Below are positions 1 to 7,279 of a stretch of 16,557 nucleotides of DNA, one piece after another. The notes under the pieces are model-generated. The model saw nothing but the letters and a program-made list of their open reading frames with translations, did not search any database and had not been told where the DNA came from. Position 1 is the first letter of the stretch, and each line of letters begins with the position of its first letter. A program made the position numbers and the translations under genes. The stretch is from an uncultured Bacilli bacterium (GTDB lineage: Bacteria; Bacillota_I; Bacilli_A; RFN20; DUOF01), in assembly GCA_934101685.1 (NCBI GenBank), contig CAKORZ010000026.1, forward strand, positions 1-16,557, in the 5' to 3' direction.

Positions 1-116
1 ATCCAATAGCCCTTAAAAATATCACTTTTTTGCTTTATATAAATAAGGTAAGTAAAATAATTTATTTTTAATTCATTTGTTTCTAACATAATATCATACC
101 TCACAAGATTTATTTT

Positions 117-172
117 ATAAGAAGCAGCATAAAGAAAAGAAAGGAAAGATGATTATGATTACTGCTTCTTAT
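117..172. repeat. 11-bp perfect inverted repeat with 34-nt loop
   Basis: ATAAGAAGCAG (117-127) is matched by its exact reverse complement at 162-172. The loop is purine-rich on the plus strand and holds GAAAGGAAAG followed by an ATG at 149, which opens a 14-codon frame running into the right arm. No T-tract follows either side, so it is not a typical intrinsic terminator. The function is unknown. The rest of positions 1-265 shows no convincing gene, only AT-rich sequence. Confidence 0.5.
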
Positions 173-240
173 GTCATTAATATATACTTTTAATTAAAAT
201 TATTTTAGGCCAAAATTGCTTCGTAAATTATATATTTATA

Positions 241-264
241 ATAAATATAAATATAAATATAAAA
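241..264. repeat. Short tandem ATAAAT repeat
   Basis: Three exact ATAAAT units and a fourth ending in A form a low-complexity tract just beyond the T-tract of the minus-strand terminator at 266-293. It is probably slippage sequence with no clear function. Confidence 0.5.
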
Positions 265-293
265 AAAATCATCATAACATTTTATAATGATTT
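261..293 (-). terminator. Likely intrinsic terminator downstream of the ATPase pseudogene
   Basis: On the minus strand AAATCAT (293-287) pairs with ATGATTT (272-266), with partial extra pairing inside the loop, and a run of T follows (A run 261-268 on the plus strand). It lies about 30 bases past the pseudogene stop and would end minus-strand transcripts coming from the Fic side. Confidence 0.5.
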
Positions 294-324
294 CCTTTTT
301 ATTTTTAGTTTGGAGATTTATTTC

Positions 325-709
325 TTATTCAACATCTCCTAAAAGCCAATCTAAAGCATTTACTCTCCTTATTCCATCATAATCAGCTTCCAAATCTTCA
401 TCTAAAGTTAAAATAAATTTAGGATAATTATCACTAATGTTTTGTATAGGTTTTAGTTCTCTTTTCAATGTTTTTTCATCCCTAACAGTCGCTGCAACTT
501 GATAATATATTTTCAAAATTAATTGAAATAATATTTTTACTATTCACACCATTTTCTAATAAATAATTTTTAAAAATCTCCATTAATATAGATTTACCAC
601 ATCTTCTAATTCCTATAATAATCTTAATTATTTGTTTATCCTTTAAAGCAATAAGTTTATTTAAATACTCTTCTCTTTTATAATCATATAAATTTCCCCA
701 CACTTTCAT
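325..709 (-). pseudogene. Internally deleted AAA_14/DUF4143 ATPase remnant
   Basis: Two overlapping minus-strand frames are the two ends of one gene. The 5' part (from an ATG at 709, MKVWGNLYDYK) carries the P-loop GIRRCGKS and runs to SINFEN before going out of frame and stopping at 482. The 3' part (frame ending at 325) starts around KIYYQVAATV and ends NALDWLLGD, the usual C-terminus of DUF4143 ATPases. Compared with the intact homologue at 9348-10601, about 290 residues are missing between them, including Walker B and most of the nuclease-like domain. The two parts are in different frames, so the deletion was not a multiple of three. The junction is near 505-515. It is almost certainly a dead gene; a short P-loop peptide could still be translated. 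Confidence 0.85.
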
Positions 710-794
710 TATTTGTGTTATATCCAAAAAAAGTATTTTTATCAATAGTTTTGGGATTTCAATCCAAAAACTTTAAAAATATATTAAAGATTTT

Positions 795-1820
795 TTATAA
801 CACTTTCCAATATCCACTCTTTTTACTTCCTACTCTTTCAATCTTTTTCTTTATAGTTAATGATTTTATAATTGATTTTACTGTTCTTAAAGATTTTCCT
901 ATTTTAACACTTACTTCTTCAAGCGTTAATTTAGCATTTTCTTTTAATATATTTAAGATATCTTTTTCATTTTGATTAATTTCTATAGATTCATCTTTTT
1001 CTTCAATATTTTTATAACTAATATTCATCTTCCTATTAGACAATTCATTGTTCTCATTTAAAAGTAAATTTCTAAAGAAAAGTTCTAAATAATAAGTTGT
1101 TTCATATATTCCTTTAGAAACATTATTATAATTAGCTCTTACTAAAGCATTCCTAAAATACCAAGAATGTTTTTCAAAAGTATCATTAGTAACATCAAAT
1201 CCTAATTTATTTAAATATTTAATTAGAAAAACTGCAGTAGTTCTAGTATTTCCTTCTCCAAACACATGTATTTGCCACAAATCTGATGCAAAGCGTGAAA
1301 GATGTTTAATCATATCATCGATGCTCAAATCTTTATAGTCGAATTTTTTTTCTTTTTCCAAATCATATTCTAGTGTTTCACTTAAATCAAATGCATTTCC
1401 ATATATTACTGTATCACCATTTAAAACCCATTCCTCTTTTGATATATTATAATCTCTTATTTTTCCTGCATGACTATATATTCCTTCAAATAGCGATTTA
1501 TGAATAGACAAATATTGTATAGGAGAAAAAGAAAATGACTTTTCTGATAGTAATGTTGCTATTCTAACAGAAACTTTATCTGCTTCTTCTGTTTTAGCTT
1601 CTCTTTCAGATTTTTTATTATAATATGTATGAATTAACTTTTTTGCTTCTTCTAATGTTATATCTCCTTCGATATTACTTTTTGCAGTTTCTATTAAATA
1701 AGATGACGGCTTTAAAGCATCTACTTCTTGTAATCCAATAGCAGTTTTCCAAGCATAACATTTTTCATATTTTGTAGGTTCTCTTTCCTTTGAATACTTT
1801 TCAAAAATTTCATAATCCAT
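795..1820 (-). CDS. Fic family protein with C-terminal winged-helix domain
   Basis: The 341-residue protein belongs to the Fic/DOC family, which typically transfers AMP or another phosphate-linked group from a nucleotide to protein hydroxyls. The Fic motif is H185-V-F-G-E-G-N-T-R193, a variant of HPFx[D/E]GNGRxxR; the second Arg of the canonical motif is Ala196. Residues 48-52 (SNIEG) resemble the N-terminal inhibitory helix motif of class II Fic proteins, with Glu51 as the candidate inhibitory Glu. Residues about 283-341 look like a winged helix (Q-N-E-K-D-I-L-N-I-L start, RVGSKKSGYW wing), suggesting DNA binding. The start is supported by AGGTGA seven bases upstream. It has its own promoter with four 12-bp repeats, which suggests autoregulation. 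It sits between the pbp and an ATPase pseudogene, an accessory setting. The substrate is unknown. Confidence 0.9.
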   Translation of the reverse strand: MDYEIFEKYSKEREPTKYEKCYAWKTAIGLQEVDALKPSSYLIETAKSNIEGDITLEEAKKLIHTYYNKKSEREAKTEEADKVSVRIATLLSEKSFSFSPIQYLSIHKSLFEGIYSHAGKIRDYNISKEEWVLNGDTVIYGNAFDLSETLEYDLEKEKKFDYKDLSIDDMIKHLSRFASDLWQIHVFGEGNTRTTAVFLIKYLNKLGFDVTNDTFEKHSWYFRNALVRANYNNVSKGIYETTYYLELFFRNLLLNENNELSNRKMNISYKNIEEKDESIEINQNEKDILNILKENAKLTLEEVSVKIGKSLRTVKSIIKSLTIKKKIERVGSKKSGYWKVL

Positions 1821-1826
1821 AGTTAA

Positions 1827-1832
1827 TCACCT
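1827..1832 (-). promoter_or_regulatory. Ribosome binding site of the Fic gene
   Basis: AGGTGA on the minus strand lies seven bases upstream of the ATG at 1820 and fixes that start. Confidence 0.6.
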
Positions 1833-1838
1833 AAAATT

Positions 1839-1867
1839 ATTATATACTATCACGCTTTAAAGTGCAA
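1839..1867 (-). promoter_or_regulatory. Fic gene promoter
   Basis: On the minus strand TTGCAC (1867-1862) and a perfect TATAAT (1844-1839) are separated by 17 bases. The -35 hexamer is part of the first 12-bp repeat (1856-1867), so anything bound to that repeat would block or touch RNA polymerase. Confidence 0.75.
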
Positions 1868-1917
1868 TTTAAAGTGCAATTAATGTTTTAAAGTGCAATT
1901 ATTAGTTGCACTTTAAA
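1856..1917. repeat. Four perfect 12-bp repeats (TTTAAAGTGCAA), likely operator
   Basis: TTTAAAGTGCAA occurs at 1856-1867, 1868-1879 and 1887-1898, and its exact reverse complement at 1906-1917. The first two copies abut; the third and fourth form a perfect inverted repeat with a 7-bp gap. They lie between the pbp stop and the Fic promoter, and the first copy overlaps the -35 box. The Fic protein's own winged helix is the natural candidate ligand; this is inferred. Confidence 0.85.
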
Positions 1918-1932
1918 TAAAATCATATTACA

Positions 1933-3834
1933 CTATCCCATCATTATAACAATTGTACTTCCTTCTTCTATCTTTTCACCTTGTTTAGGTAATTGATCTA
2001 TTACTGTATTACCTTCTCCTACAAACTCAAATTTAAAATGAGATGATTTAACTTTACTTTTTCCTAGTCCTATATAGTTATCTACTATATAAGTTTTAGT
2101 ATCCATCCAAGTATATTTTTTCTCTACTCCACCATCTCTTTTACTAACACCCAAATAAGGTAGCACATCACTTAAAATATCTCTAACAATAGGTCCTGCG
2201 ACAGTTCCTCCATATTGAATGCTACTATTAGGGTTATCAATTGCTACATAAATTACTACACTAGGATCATCAGCAGGTGCACCTGCTATCATCGAAAGAT
2301 TATAGTTACCAGATTGATATACTCCATTAATAGCTTTTTGAGCAGTACCAGTCTTTCCCATAACTCTATATCCCTCAATATAAGCATTTCTTCCTCCTCC
2401 AAGACTAACAACGTGTTCTAAAGCATCTCTCATTTTTGCACTAGTAGAGTCACTAATAACTTTTCTAACAATTTCATTTTCTTTTTCATAAACTACTTCT
2501 CCAGTTGATGTTAATGAAATACTATCTAAAATGCTAGGTTTATATAAATATCCTCCATTAATAACACTACTAAATGCTGTAACAAGTTGTAATGCGGTAA
2601 CACTTACTCCTTGTCCAAATGCACTAGTAGCTTGTTCAAGAAGATTATATTTATCATAATCAAAGATAATTCCAGCACTCTCTCCCCAAATATCAATACC
2701 TGTTTTACTACCAAAGCCAAAATTTTTAATATAATTATATAAATTATCTTTTCCAAGTTTTCTAGCAATAGAAACAAATCCTGGGTTAGATGAGTTTTGT
2801 AAAACTTCTAGATAAGTCTGTAAACCATGTCCTCCTTTTTTCCATGATTTAATTCTTTGTCCCTCTACATATTCACTACCTGTATCATAATAAGTGTCTT
2901 TATACATATCTATCTTGTTTTCTTCTAGTGCTGCTGCAAAACTAAACACTTTAAAAGTAGAACCAGGCTCATATGATTTCCAAATAGCAAGATTTCTATT
3001 ATAAACATCACTATCATAATCTTTATAATTATTAGGATTATAATTAGGATAGTTAACAATAGCTAATATCTCCCCATTTTTAGGATTCATCGCAATACCA
3101 ATAACAGATTCAGGAGAATATTTTAAATAAGCATTAGATAATTCTCTTTCCATAATACTTTGAATTGTATAATCAATTGTTAAATTTAAACTCAGACCAG
3201 AAGCAGGACTAATAATATTAGACTCTAAATTACTAAACAAACCTCCCTTTGCATCCATATAATAATTTAGATAACCATTAGTGCCTTGCAAATATTTATC
3301 ATAATATGCTTCTACTCCTGCTAAACCTTGATTATCTATTCCAACAAACCCTAAAGTATGTGATAAAGTAGTTTCATAAGGATAATATCTTCTAGAATCT
3401 CTAATAAGATATACTCCATCTAATCTAAGATTATTTATCTTAATCGCCGTTTCTTCGCTAATATTTCTACCCTTACCATTTAATCTAACAATAGATACTT
3501 TTTTATTTATTTGATTATATATATCATCTTTACTCATTCCTAAAATAGGTGCTAATATTTCACTAGTCTTTTCTTTTTCCTTCACTTGATATGGAATAAA
3601 TGCTATAGACATTGTAGGAACATTAATAGCTAAATTAACTCCATTCCTATCATAAATATAGCCTCTACTTGCCATAAGAGGAAAACTTCTTTGCCATGAT
3701 TCACTAGCCCCATTAAGAAGCACATTATTTCTAAGTATTTGTACATACCCAAGCCTTACTCCAATTATAGCAATAGCAATTGAAAATATAACTTCTAGAC
3801 TACAAATCTTTTTAATCATAGATACTTTTATCAT
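1933..3834 (-). CDS. Class B penicillin-binding protein with PASTA domain (FtsI/SpoVD type)
   Basis: A peptidoglycan transpeptidase anchored by an N-terminal membrane helix (about residues 13-33). It shows the PBP dimerisation segment (SRGYIYDRNG, 56-65), the catalytic triads S292-T-F-K295, S348-S-N350 and K494-T-G496, and a single C-terminal PASTA domain (about 573-633). The length of 633 residues and the single PASTA domain resemble SpoVD of Bacillus. The position after mraZ-rsmH-ftsL would suit either the division enzyme or SpoVD, so septal versus spore-cortex use is unresolved. I place the start at 3834 because GGTGAT lies four bases upstream; the open frame extends to 3846 without a better site. 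A hairpin upstream separates it from the preceding gene, so it may have its own promoter. mraY, usually nearby, is not downstream; a Fic gene follows. Confidence 0.92.
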   Translation of the reverse strand: MIKVSMIKKICSLEVIFSIAIAIIGVRLGYVQILRNNVLLNGASESWQRSFPLMASRGYIYDRNGVNLAINVPTMSIAFIPYQVKEKEKTSEILAPILGMSKDDIYNQINKKVSIVRLNGKGRNISEETAIKINNLRLDGVYLIRDSRRYYPYETTLSHTLGFVGIDNQGLAGVEAYYDKYLQGTNGYLNYYMDAKGGLFSNLESNIISPASGLSLNLTIDYTIQSIMERELSNAYLKYSPESVIGIAMNPKNGEILAIVNYPNYNPNNYKDYDSDVYNRNLAIWKSYEPGSTFKVFSFAAALEENKIDMYKDTYYDTGSEYVEGQRIKSWKKGGHGLQTYLEVLQNSSNPGFVSIARKLGKDNLYNYIKNFGFGSKTGIDIWGESAGIIFDYDKYNLLEQATSAFGQGVSVTALQLVTAFSSVINGGYLYKPSILDSISLTSTGEVVYEKENEIVRKVISDSTSAKMRDALEHVVSLGGGRNAYIEGYRVMGKTGTAQKAINGVYQSGNYNLSMIAGAPADDPSVVIYVAIDNPNSSIQYGGTVAGPIVRDILSDVLPYLGVSKRDGGVEKKYTWMDTKTYIVDNYIGLGKSKVKSSHFKFEFVGEGNTVIDQLPKQGEKIEEGSTIVIMMG

Positions 3835-3872
3835 ACAAATCACCATTATAATCTATGATTTATATAACAAAA

Positions 3873-3893
3873 AAAGACTAACGTTTAGTCTTT
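3873..3893 (-). terminator. Hairpin terminator overlapping the stop codon of the HELGH gene
   Basis: AAAGACTAA and TTAGTCTTT form a perfect 9-bp stem with a 3-base loop, followed by a T-tract on the minus strand. The TAG stop (3880-3878) lies inside the stem. It would end, or reduce, transcription before the pbp gene. A T-rich stretch on the other side makes it partly bidirectional. Confidence 0.75.
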
Positions 3894-5206
3894 CTTGTTT
3901 TTTCCATTTTACTTAACATTTTTTCATAAAAATCATCAAATTTCATATCTGTTAAATATTCTACCTTTTTCATCAAAGGCTCTATATCATATTTAGCAAT
4001 AATTTCCTCATAATCATTAAAATAAAATCCTCTAGCCTCATGAATCTCATCAAATATTCTATAAATATCATAAAAATTTCTTAAGACATAGTTTCTCTTA
4101 TATAACATATAAGGTTGAACATTATAAAATAATGGATTAGTTTTTTCTTCAATTAAGTTATTATTAAAATTTAAAACTATTTCTTTTTCTATTCTATTTA
4201 ATTTACCCTTTTTATTCAGCATTCTTCTAATTTCTTCATCTGCCATTTCATTAAAAATTACTTCTAATACATCCTTAGAATCAGAACTATTAACTTTTTC
4301 ATTATTAATCAATAAATCATTATTTTCATCATCTACTTTAAATGAAAATCCTTGTAGTTCTAAATATCTATTAATTAAAGTTTTTTTAGTATTGATATCA
4401 TAATTTTTCCAAAAACAATAATCAAACAAACACATTGTTTCGTGTAGATTAAGTTCGCTAATTCTTTCTAAATTTCTATAATAAATTTCACTCTTAATTT
4501 CATCTTTAATAAAATATTCCTTATTATCCTTAACATAGTCTTCATAATTCAAACGATATATCTTGTTAAAATGAATAAAATCATTTTTATTTTCTTTAAA
4601 CTCACGTAAATTTAATTCAAAATCAGAAGTACTATATTCAATATCATAAGCTTCATTTGCGCTAAACAATTCATCTTTAAATAATCTAACTAAATCATAA
4701 CTAAATTTCTCAGTTTCATACTCTAATGGTTGAATAGCGTACTCTAAATAACTATTATATGTATCTCCTATATAATTATCTGCACTTGATAATTTAGATG
4801 AGTCATTATTTTCTTTAAATTTTTTTATTTCTTCTTCATTAAATATTTCATTAATTTTCTTTTCCTTACCATACAATTCATAAGCACTTTTTTGATAAAA
4901 ATGCCCTAATTCATGAAATATTGTTTGAAGCACAAAATATCTATGATTAACTGAATTAATATCCCTTATATTAATATAAATTTTGTTATCTACACTAACA
5001 CCAAAAATCATATATAAAAAATCTGGAATAAATTCGACTTTCCCAAATTCGGGATAAATCTTATTTATTTCTTTAAACATATTATTAATTAATTTTAATT
5101 TATTATTTAATTCCATATCTTTCCATGTAGTTTTTTCAAAAGATTTTATGTAATTAATTAATTCTTCATTTTCTTTAACTCTTTTATAAAATATCTCTGC
5201 ATCCAT
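3878..5206 (-). CDS. Unknown cytoplasmic protein with gluzincin-like HExxH site
   Basis: I do not recognise the family. The 442-residue protein has H98-E-L-G-H102 preceded by a hydrophobic stretch (FVLQTIF), the form seen in zinc metallopeptidases. About 55-65 residues later, QPLEYETEKFSYDL (159-172) offers Glu162, Glu164 or Glu166 as third zinc ligand, a spacing known in gluzincins. There is no signal peptide or membrane helix, so it is probably cytoplasmic. The C-terminal half is rich in Lys, Glu, Asn and aromatics with no recognised motif. The start has a perfect AGGAGG, formed by the last two Arg codons of the upstream gene, so the two are translationally coupled. The upstream gene is a diverged paralogue lacking the active site. 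Its place inside a dcw cluster is unusual. Peptidase activity is inferred from the motif only. Confidence 0.8.
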   Translation of the reverse strand: MDAEIFYKRVKENEELINYIKSFEKTTWKDMELNNKLKLINNMFKEINKIYPEFGKVEFIPDFLYMIFGVSVDNKIYINIRDINSVNHRYFVLQTIFHELGHFYQKSAYELYGKEKKINEIFNEEEIKKFKENNDSSKLSSADNYIGDTYNSYLEYAIQPLEYETEKFSYDLVRLFKDELFSANEAYDIEYSTSDFELNLREFKENKNDFIHFNKIYRLNYEDYVKDNKEYFIKDEIKSEIYYRNLERISELNLHETMCLFDYCFWKNYDINTKKTLINRYLELQGFSFKVDDENNDLLINNEKVNSSDSKDVLEVIFNEMADEEIRRMLNKKGKLNRIEKEIVLNFNNNLIEEKTNPLFYNVQPYMLYKRNYVLRNFYDIYRIFDEIHEARGFYFNDYEEIIAKYDIEPLMKKVEYLTDMKFDDFYEKMLSKMEKTRKTKR

Positions 5207-5208
5207 AT

Positions 5209-5220
5209 ATTTTACCTCCT
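5209..5220 (-). promoter_or_regulatory. Shine-Dalgarno site made of the upstream gene's terminal Arg-Arg codons
   Basis: AGGAGG TAA on the minus strand reads as Arg-Arg-stop for the upstream paralogue and as a perfect ribosome binding site for the ATG at 5206. The two genes are therefore translationally coupled. Confidence 0.8.
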
Positions 5221-6390
5221 AGTAGTAGTTTTCTTAATGTTTTTCATCAAACATTCTTTATTTACTAGTCTATATAAAGGTTGATATTTTATTAGTGAAA
5301 AATCAACATCAAGTAATTTTCTATCTATATATAAAATAGTTTTATAGAACCAGTTCTTTTTATAATTATAAATAGCGTCCTCTAACTTCATTTCTTTAAC
5401 CATTTCACTACTTAGAAATTCTTTATCATTTCTTAAATTATTATCAAGATCATTAAGACATTCTTTTATAACAATATTAAAATGATTTTCACTAAATTTT
5501 TTATGATTGTAAGAATTATTACCAACTCTAACACCATTTCTATTTATTTTAATAACTAATTTACCATCATATATTCTATTTAAAATTTCATTATAAATAT
5601 CTACTAAATAAACATTATCAATTTCACTAGAAATACTAGGGTAAATAGCCAAAAACAAATCTTCATCTTTTGCATCTTCAATATTATCAAGTAAATTTTT
5701 AATTTTTTTGCTAATAACCTTTAATTTTTGTTCTTCATTCATTTTATCTAGTTCAATCATATTCACTAAATTTTTTCCTTCATTTATAACTCGATCATTT
5801 ACTAAAATATAAGGGTTACTCATAAAGTATTGTTCATCGTAAGAATCTTCATAATCAAAATTAGTTTTTGCTATTTTAAAAACCATTTCCATAGCAAAAT
5901 TTAATGCATCCTCATTAATAGTTTGATATCTTCCATAATTTTCATCATCAGATAATAAATAATCAATTTTAGCATCTGCAAATGAAAAAGACCTTGAATT
6001 TTTCTTCCATTCTTTAATTTTTTCATCCTTATTTTTGCTATTTACACATTCTCTTTTTTGATATTTTTGCATAATAATATAAAAGTATTGAAATAGTGTT
6101 AAATATTGATTATAAAAAACATCTTGGATATAAATCATTCCACCATTATCATAAGATACATTGACGGACTTAGTATCATTAGATGTTTTAGTTTCTAAAT
6201 GTTCATTATCAATAATTAAAACATCCTTATAAAGATTTAACTTATCACATAAATAACTATGAAACTTAATGAAAAATTTCATTTTTTCATTTTTCTTTAA
6301 TTCTCTCCATTTACTAGTTTTAAGTAAACCAAAATAAAAAGAAATTTTAGGATCATTATATAATTCATTTAATAATAATTCAGAATCCAC
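5212..6390 (-). CDS. Diverged paralogue of the HELGH protein, active site lost
   Basis: The 392-residue protein is of unrecognised family. It parallels the downstream 442-residue protein: both start M-D with a short helical segment, share TxWK/SKWRE near residues 25-30, and have a YI-x-x-D strand followed by a hydrophobic helix. Where the neighbour has FHELGHFYQK, this one has FYIIMQKYQK, so both zinc-binding His and the Glu are gone while the flanking YQK is kept. The later Glu helix is partly kept (INEDALNFAMEMV). No signal peptide is seen. I choose a GTG start at 6390, with AGGTGG five bases upstream, giving MDSELLL, which matches the neighbour's MDAEIF; the frame is open to 6399. It could be a regulatory pseudoenzyme partner of the downstream protein; that is inferred. 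Confidence 0.75.
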   Translation of the reverse strand: MDSELLLNELYNDPKISFYFGLLKTSKWRELKKNEKMKFFIKFHSYLCDKLNLYKDVLIIDNEHLETKTSNDTKSVNVSYDNGGMIYIQDVFYNQYLTLFQYFYIIMQKYQKRECVNSKNKDEKIKEWKKNSRSFSFADAKIDYLLSDDENYGRYQTINEDALNFAMEMVFKIAKTNFDYEDSYDEQYFMSNPYILVNDRVINEGKNLVNMIELDKMNEEQKLKVISKKIKNLLDNIEDAKDEDLFLAIYPSISSEIDNVYLVDIYNEILNRIYDGKLVIKINRNGVRVGNNSYNHKKFSENHFNIVIKECLNDLDNNLRNDKEFLSSEMVKEMKLEDAIYNYKKNWFYKTILYIDRKLLDVDFSLIKYQPLYRLVNKECLMKNIKKTTTRR

Positions 6391-6455
6391 GACTACCACC
6401 TAAAAAAATTATAACATTATAGCTATAACTTTGCATTAACTTTTTTTATACATAC

Positions 6456-6480
6456 AAAAAAAATATATCTATTGATATAT
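6456..6480 (-). terminator. Weak AT-only hairpin with T-tract after the protease gene
   Basis: On the minus strand ATATATC, a loop AATA and GATATAT form a 7-bp stem that begins at the protease stop codon and is followed by eight T (A run 6456-6463 on the plus strand). Having only one G-C pair, it is at best a leaky terminator. Two TATAAT-like boxes in the next 50 bases could restart transcription for the next gene, but no good -35 box goes with them. Confidence 0.4.
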
Positions 6481-7229
6481 CATTTGTTTATAAATTCTTT
6501 TATTTTCTCTACGGGTATAGCATATCCATTTACAAATTCACCATTTTTATCAAAAGCTCCTGCAAATGTAATACCTATAACTTCATTATCAGTATTTAGT
6601 AATGCTCCTCCACTACTACCACCATCAATTTTAGCACTATGTACAATTACTTCAAAATTAACTTTAGATTTATTACTATTCATATTAATATTTGAAAAAC
6701 ATGTAATTTGACCATTTGTAATAACATTTTTTATAGAATCAGGATTACCTAATGCCTTAATACTATTTCTAACTTCTACATTACTACCAAACTTTAAAAC
6801 TTTTAATCTATTTTCTTTTTTAAATCTAACAATAGCTAAATCATAATTAATATCGCTACTTAATACTTCTGTTTCATATTTATTTCCTAAATAGTCTTCT
6901 AAATATAATTCATTATGATTATATGAATAATTATATGTAACTACATGATAATTAGTTAATACATAGTAATAATTAACATCTTCATCATATATAAATCCAC
7001 TACCATAAGTATTATATTCTTTATACTTAATTCCTAAAAAAGTACTATAATTTCTATTATAAAACATTACATTAGATTTAACTATTTCATCATTTAAACT
7101 ACCACTTACCTTACTATAATAATTTGTGTTTTCTGATGATACTGTTTGAGCATTATTATCATTTCTAGCACTACATCCACTAATTAATAAAAGGGCACAT
7201 AAAAATAGTATTTTATATAAATGTCTCAC
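6480..7229 (-). CDS. Lipoprotein trypsin-like serine protease (S1C/HtrA-like, no PDZ)
   Basis: A 249-residue protein with a lipoprotein signal peptide: hydrophobic core at residues 7-17 and lipobox I16-S-G-C19, so it should be anchored outside the membrane. The chymotrypsin-fold triad is visible: His95 in LTNYHVV, Asp130 in NYDLAIV, and Ser206 in GGSSGG. The C-terminal GYAIPVEKIKEFI is typical of HtrA/DegP protease domains, but the protein ends there with no PDZ domain. The start is GTG, chosen for the GGGAGG upstream and the complete signal peptide. It lies between ftsL and the HELGH pair, with hairpins on both sides. A role in processing envelope or division proteins is possible from context but unproven. 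Confidence 0.88.
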   Translation of the reverse strand: MRHLYKILFLCALLLISGCSARNDNNAQTVSSENTNYYSKVSGSLNDEIVKSNVMFYNRNYSTFLGIKYKEYNTYGSGFIYDEDVNYYYVLTNYHVVTYNYSYNHNELYLEDYLGNKYETEVLSSDINYDLAIVRFKKENRLKVLKFGSNVEVRNSIKALGNPDSIKNVITNGQITCFSNINMNSNKSKVNFEVIVHSAKIDGGSSGGALLNTDNEVIGITFAGAFDKNGEFVNGYAIPVEKIKEFINK

Positions 7230-7253
7230 TATTTTACCTCCCTTTTTACATAA

Positions 7254-7277
7254 AAAAGATAGATAACTCTATCTTTT
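7254..7277 (-). terminator. Strong hairpin terminator immediately after ftsL
   Basis: AAAAGATAGA and TCTATCTTTT make a perfect 10-bp stem with a 4-base loop, and a T-tract follows on the minus strand. It starts three bases past the ftsL stop. It should cut or attenuate transcription from the mra promoter before the protease gene, although no clear new promoter fits in the 25 bases that remain before the protease start. Confidence 0.75.
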
Positions 7278-7279
7278 AA

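Noticed and set aside
3..71. Possible 3' end of a plus-strand gene entering the window
   Set aside because: Only 22 codons are visible before TAA, with no recognisable motif and no terminator after it.
241..264. Tandem ATAAAT units considered as a CRISPR-like or origin iteron array
   Set aside because: The units are only six bases, without spacers, DnaA boxes or neighbouring replication genes.
715..975. Plus-strand hydrophobic frame opposite the Fic C-terminus
   Set aside because: It is antisense to the Fic winged helix; its Phe/Leu richness reflects Lys/Glu/Asn codons on the other strand.
2215..2421. Plus-strand frame opposite the pbp gene
   Set aside because: It is a shadow of the well-supported transpeptidase coding strand, with Ser/Ile-rich low-complexity sequence and no ribosome site.
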